Shown: in pieces, positions 60,956 through 64,000 of the stretch
How the letters are laid out: each line of letters begins with the position of its first letter
Numbering within the stretch: position 1 is the first letter of the stretch
From: Streptomyces sp. TRM49041
Lineage (GTDB): Bacteria; Actinomycetota; Actinomycetes; Streptomycetales; Streptomycetaceae
Direction: 5' to 3'
Assembly: GCF_008271805.1 (NCBI RefSeq)
Contig: NZ_VSRY01000157.1
Span: 1-64,000 of the forward strand
Length of the DNA stretch: 64,000 nt
The notes under the pieces: generated by a model
Database searches by the model: none
Told to the model about the DNA's origin: nothing
What the model saw: the letters and a program-made list of their open reading frames with translations, nothing else
Position numbers and translations under genes: made by a program

Positions 60956-61073
60956 GCGGCCATAGTCCCGGAAGCCAGTGGCCCGGAGCAAAACACATTT
61001 ACCACTCTCGTCAGCGACTCCTCATGGCAGTACCTCGCCTCCCGCTACCGCCCCACAGGCGTACAGCCGTCTA

Positions 61074-61290
61074 CTTCTGCCGCTCCTTCATCCGTGCCTC
61101 GATTTCGCGGCGTTTCTGCCGGTACTCACGCGTGGGCATCTCGTCGGCGTCCCACATCTCGTACAGGTCCTTGAGCTTCTGGGCGTCCTTCTCGTCCGCC
61201 TCCACATCGGTGGCCGGCCTGGTGGTCGCTGCGGGCGTCCGGCCGCTGATGTCCAGCTTCGACAGCACCTCGAGAAGCTGCGCACCCCGC
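61074..61290 (-). pseudogene. C-terminal fragment, possibly of a serine recombinase
   Basis: The minus-strand frame reads LLEVLSKLDISGRTPAATTR, then DEKDAQKLKDLYEMWDADEM and PTREYRQKRREIEARMKERQ, stopping near 61071. The charged helical tail with WDADE..T..EYR...R.EIEAR resembles the C-termini of large serine recombinases of actinobacterial elements. No catalytic domain remains. Its position right beside a duplicated pirin segment fits a former integrase, but the assignment is tentative. Confidence 0.4.
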
Positions 61291-61353
61291 GCCCTGGAAG
61301 ACCCCGCCCCCGCGTGGCTGGCCATTGGGGTCGGCCACACTGTTGCAGTCTGA

Positions 61354-62307
61354 TCAGAGCTCTTTCGTCGGAATGACACCCAGGCGCCCGGCCTGGAAGT
61401 CGTCGAAGGCCCGCTGGAGCTCCTCGCGGGTGTTCATGACGAACGGCCCGTAGTGCGCCATGGGCTCCCGGATGGGCTGCCCGCCGAGGAGGACGACCTC
61501 CAGGTCGGGCGTGTGCCCGTCCTGCTTGTCGTCGGCCCGTACGGTGACCGCTCCCCCGTCGCCGAGGACGGCCGTCTGCCCCATGTGGACGGGCCGCCGC
61601 TCGGCGCCGACGGTGCCGCGCCCGGCCAGCACATACGCGAGGCCGTTGAAGTCGGACCGCCACGGCAGGGTGACCTCGGAGCCGGGGCGGAGGGTCGCGT
61701 GGACCATGGTGATGGGGGTGTGCGTGATGCCCGGCCCGTCGTGGCCGTCCAGCTCACCCGCGATGACGCGGAGCAGCGCGCCCCCGTCGGACGAGGTGAG
61801 GAGCTTGACGGAGCCGCCGCGGATGTCCTGGTACCGGGGGTCCTTCATCTTGTCCTTGGCGGGCAGGTTCACCCACAGCTGGAGGCCGTGGAAGAGCCCG
61901 CCGGAGGTGACGAGCGACTCCGGCGGCGCCTCGATGTGCAGGATCCCGGACCCGGCGGTCATCCACTGGGTGTCGCCGTTGGTGATGGTGCCGCCCCCGC
62001 CGTTGGAGTCCTGGTGTACGAAGGTGCCGTCGATGAGGTACGTGACGGTCTCGAAGCCTCGGTGCGGGTGCCAGGGGGTGCCCTTGGGCTCGCCGGGCGC
62101 GTAGTCCACCTCCCCCATCTGATCCATCATGATGAACGGGTCGAGGTAGCGGTAGTTGATCCCGGCGAACGCGCGGCGGACCGGGAAGCCCTCGCCCTCC
62201 AGCCCGCCGGGCGCGGTCGTCACGGCGAGCACCTTGCGCACCGGAACGCCCGCCGGCGCGGCGACGCGCGGCAGGGTGAGGGGGTTCTCGACGGTGACGG
62301 CAGGCAT
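61354..62307 (-). CDS. Pirin family protein (phiC31 attB-bearing homologue)
   Basis: A 317-residue bicupin. The metal ligands are intact: H80, H82 (WHPHRGFETVTY), H124 and E126 (ILHIEAPPE). Pirins bind Fe and may act as quercetin dioxygenases or regulators. ATG 62307 has GGAGG at 6 bp. The last residues (GVIPTKEL) come from the adjacent insertion; the presumed native tail is in the pseudogene at 57084. The gene contains a phiC31-type attB (62068-62101). Confidence 0.95.
   Translation of the reverse strand: MPAVTVENPLTLPRVAAPAGVPVRKVLAVTTAPGGLEGEGFPVRRAFAGINYRYLDPFIMMDQMGEVDYAPGEPKGTPWHPHRGFETVTYLIDGTFVHQDSNGGGGTITNGDTQWMTAGSGILHIEAPPESLVTSGGLFHGLQLWVNLPAKDKMKDPRYQDIRGGSVKLLTSSDGGALLRVIAGELDGHDGPGITHTPITMVHATLRPGSEVTLPWRSDFNGLAYVLAGRGTVGAERRPVHMGQTAVLGDGGAVTVRADDKQDGHTPDLEVVLLGGQPIREPMAHYGPFVMNTREELQRAFDDFQAGRLGVIPTKEL
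61382..61643 (-). repeat. 262-bp duplicated pirin segment, copy B
   Basis: The 3' part of the intact pirin gene, 261/262 identical to 57133-57394. Similarity ends abruptly at 61382, inside the coding region six codons before the present C-terminal sequence begins to differ. Confidence 0.92.
62068..62101. other. phiC31-type attB site, unoccupied
   Basis: The 34 bp starting GTGCCAGGGGGTGCCC and ending CGCCGGGCGCG match, as I recall it, the minimal phiC31 attB of S. coelicolor (in pirin homologue SCO3798) at 32 of 34 positions, with differences at the 10th and 25th bases. The crossover TT is at 62084-62085. The reading frame continues across it, so no prophage is inserted there. Confidence 0.85.
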
Positions 62308-62497
62308 GTGGACCTCCGGGGGACGGGGCGGCGTACCGCCAGATTAGTTTAATGATGAACTTCCTGTCACTGGGAACACCGTCCTGACGCGCCCGCATTC
62401 CCCGGGGCCTCCCACCGCCCGCCATTGGCGTGATCCGCTCGGCGATACTGCGGGGGAACCGCAGGACCCCACGCCTGCGAGAACGGGGAGACCGCAG

Positions 62498-63979
62498 ATG
62501 AGTACGTCAACGCCCGCATCCGTCCCCGCGCCCGCCACCACCGGGCCGCCGTCGCACCACCACACCTCCCACACCTCCCACACCTCCCACAGCTCCAGCA
62601 CCTCCCACAGCTCCAGCACCTCCCGCGCGGCCCTCGCCGGGCGCGGCGGGCGCGGCGGGCTCGCTGTGGACGCGGCGGTCGGCGCGGCGGCCGCCCTGGA
62701 GCTGTTCACGCTCTACGGAATGCTCGACACGACCTCCGCGATCGTGTGCCCGCCCGCGCTGCTCGCCCTGCTGCTGCGCCGCAGATGGCCCGTCCTGGTG
62801 CTGCTCGCCACGCTGCCCTCCATGGCGACCGGCAACCTATGGCTGGCGCCCATGATCGCCATGTTCACTGTGGCGTCCCGCACCACCCGCCGATCTGTCG
62901 TCATCGGCTCGGCGGCCGCGCTCTTCGGGGCGACCATGTGGTCCGGATACGCCGTCGACGCCGCGGACATGACGTGGGCCGACCACCTGTTCACGGTCGA
63001 GGTGGCCCTCATGTTCAGCATCGGCCCCGCCGGCCTGGGCCTCCTGGCCCGCACCCGCTCCGAGCTACGGGCCCGGCTCGCCGATCTCACGGCGTCCCAG
63101 GAGCACGGCCGCCGCCTGGAGGCCGAGCAGGCCGTCGCACTGGAACGCGCCCGTATGGCCCGCGAGATGCACGACACCGTCTCGTACCACCTCGGCATCA
63201 TCGCCGCACAGTCCGGCGCCCTGTGGTCGACCGCCCCCGACGACACCGTCCGGGAGGACGCCGAGACCATACGTCGCCACAGCGCCGACGCCATGGCCGA
63301 ACTCCGCGACGTGGTGGGCGTCCTGCGCCGCGCTCCGGGCCGGGCGGACGACGAGGAGACCGCCCGCCTGCACCACCTGCCGACCCTGGTCGACGACGCC
63401 CGCCTGGACGCCGCGCTGGACCTCGTGCTCCCCGACGCCGGTGCGTGCACGGCCGCCGTGGAGCGGGCCGCCTACCGGACGGTCCAGGAGGCGCTCACCA
63501 ACGTACGCAAGCATGCCCCCGGCGCCCCCGTCACCGTCACCGTGCGGCCCTCCGCGCAGGGCTCCACGCTCGTCGTGGAGATCCGCAACGAGGCCCCGCC
63601 CGGCACCGGGCGGCCGTCCGCCGCCGCGCTCGACGCGCCGACCAGCGGCTACGGCCTCACCGGCCTGAAGGAGCGCACCGCCCTGGTCGACGGCTCGCTC
63701 CGGGCGGGCGCCACCCCGGACGGCGGGTTCGTCGTACGAGCCGAACTGCCCCTCGCCCCGGCAGCCGCCCCCGCGCCCGCACCTGCGCCCGCCCCCGCGC
63801 CCACCGCGTCCCGTCAGTCGGCCGTACCCGCCCAGGGCGACGCGGGGTCACGCTCGTACACGGACACATGGCGCAGGCTGGAGGCGGTGTACGGGGTCCC
63901 GGCCCAGTCCTCCGCCCGGTCCACCAGCCGCAGCCCGGACAGCTCGGCCAACAGGTCGATCTCGAAGGGGAAGGCGTAG
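62498..63979 (+). CDS. NarL/DesK-type sensor histidine kinase
   Basis: A 493-residue kinase: a His/Ser/Thr-rich cytoplasmic N-terminus (HTSHTSHTSHSSS), about five membrane helices (55-185), a HisKA_3 domain with the phospho-accepting His in ARMAREMHDTVSYHL, and a HATPase (YRTVQEALTNVRKHAPGAPV, N-box; GYGLTGLKERTALVDG, G-box). An Ala/Pro repeat tail (APAPAPAPAPAP) follows, and the last 55 or so codons run antisense to the convergent methyltransferase gene. ATG 62498 has GGGGAG upstream. No response regulator is visible inside the window. Confidence 0.92.
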   Translation: MSTSTPASVPAPATTGPPSHHHTSHTSHTSHSSSTSHSSSTSRAALAGRGGRGGLAVDAAVGAAAALELFTLYGMLDTTSAIVCPPALLALLLRRRWPVLVLLATLPSMATGNLWLAPMIAMFTVASRTTRRSVVIGSAAALFGATMWSGYAVDAADMTWADHLFTVEVALMFSIGPAGLGLLARTRSELRARLADLTASQEHGRRLEAEQAVALERARMAREMHDTVSYHLGIIAAQSGALWSTAPDDTVREDAETIRRHSADAMAELRDVVGVLRRAPGRADDEETARLHHLPTLVDDARLDAALDLVLPDAGACTAAVERAAYRTVQEALTNVRKHAPGAPVTVTVRPSAQGSTLVVEIRNEAPPGTGRPSAAALDAPTSGYGLTGLKERTALVDGSLRAGATPDGGFVVRAELPLAPAAAPAPAPAPAPAPTASRQSAVPAQGDAGSRSYTDTWRRLEAVYGVPAQSSARSTSRSPDSSANRSISKGKA

Positions 63980-64000
63980 CGCAGCACGTGCTCCCGGGTC
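63814..64000 (-). CDS. SAM-dependent methyltransferase, C-terminal part only
   Basis: The minus strand from the window edge reads TREHVLRYAFPFEIDLLAEL, then SGLRLVDRAEDWAGTPYTAS and SLRHVSVYERDP, stopping at 63814. The pattern (FPFEIDLLAELAGLRLVxRxxDW...HVSVYE) is the C-terminus of a small class I methyltransferase family common in actinobacteria. It overlaps the sensor kinase 3' end by 166 bp in convergent orientation. Confidence 0.7.
   Translation of the reverse strand, partial: TREHVLRYAFPFEIDLLAELSGLRLVDRAEDWAGTPYTASSLRHVSVYERDPASPWAGTAD

Larger units (their letters stand above)
57452..61381. mobile_element. Insertion in the pirin locus, mosaic of mobile-element relics
   Basis: This segment separates the decayed pirin 3' half (57084-57451) from the intact pirin gene (61354-62307), whose last codons derive from the insertion. 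It contains, from right to left, a recombinase-like C-terminal fragment, a divergent hisS, a hypothetical gene, two strong hairpins, truncated small mobile-type genes on the plus strand, a truncated minus-strand gene and a dehydrogenase. No complete integrase is visible. Interpretation as an integrated and rearranged element is inference from the duplication and gene truncations. Confidence 0.65.

Noticed and set aside
62068..62101. phiC31-type prophage in the pirin attB
   Set aside because: The pirin reading frame continues uninterrupted through the attB core; no attL/attR split or phage gene is present.

Overview
The window is actinobacterial chromosome, almost certainly Streptomyces. GC content is very high with strong third-position G/C bias, GTG and TTG starts are common, and the gene set includes an AfsA-type enzyme, a SARP regulator, a SpoIIE/HATPase phosphatase and a bldA-type TTA codon. 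Position 62068-62101 matches the phiC31 attB site inside a pirin gene, a Streptomyces landmark. Core genes (dnaX, SRP RNA, tRNA-Ser, metG, aspS) alternate with accessory blocks.

1-10.3 kb: partial dnaX, SRP RNA and tRNA-Ser(GGA). The 3' 54 bp of the tRNA recur perfectly at 7620-7673, bounding a 6-kb integrated element that has no integrase. It carries a VapBC-type toxin-antitoxin, a frameshifted small gene, and an overlapping SNF2 ATPase/SWIM zinc-finger pair. Paired direct repeats lie just inside both ends. Beyond it are a shortened helicase-associated gene and an O-methyltransferase relic.

11-26.5 kb: a biosynthetic cluster with an AfsA-like hotdog enzyme, DHA2 exporter, two HAD proteins (one with Asn in place of the nucleophile Asp), aldo/keto reductase, KAS III, ACP, KAS II, type II thioesterase, SARP, a one-module type I PKS (KS-AT-degenerate DH-ACP) and a TetR regulator. 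The likely logic is that discrete KS and ACP enzymes and the PKS build an acyl chain which the AfsA homologue joins to a glycerol-type phosphate, giving a butanolide-like signal or product. This is the best candidate here for an undescribed pathway. Short tandem repeats fill several of its intergenic gaps.

26.5-33.3 kb: a redox and membrane group (second ctaD, VKOR-like protein, small His-rich membrane proteins, EamA exporter, beta-propeller lipoprotein). 33.5-44.4 kb: cobM-cobL, DUF6126-like protein, DrrAB-type ABC transporter, EEP hydrolase, APC permease, and PhoX with a candidate PHO box. 44.4-57 kb: vWA protein, metG, an argininosuccinate-synthase-like enzyme with an EamA exporter, a short LuxR regulator, L,D-transpeptidase, aspS, SpoIIE phosphatase and AI-2E transporter.

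57-62.3 kb: the pirin locus is interrupted by about 3.9 kb of mobile DNA. A decayed copy of the pirin 3' half, with an unrelated C-terminus, lies at one end, and the intact gene, with a replaced C-terminus, lies at the other. Between them are a dehydrogenase, truncated mobile genes, a hypothetical gene, a divergent second histidyl-tRNA synthetase and a recombinase-like tail. The window ends with a NarL-type sensor kinase convergent with a partial methyltransferase.

All protein families were assigned by eye from translated motifs; no database search was run.
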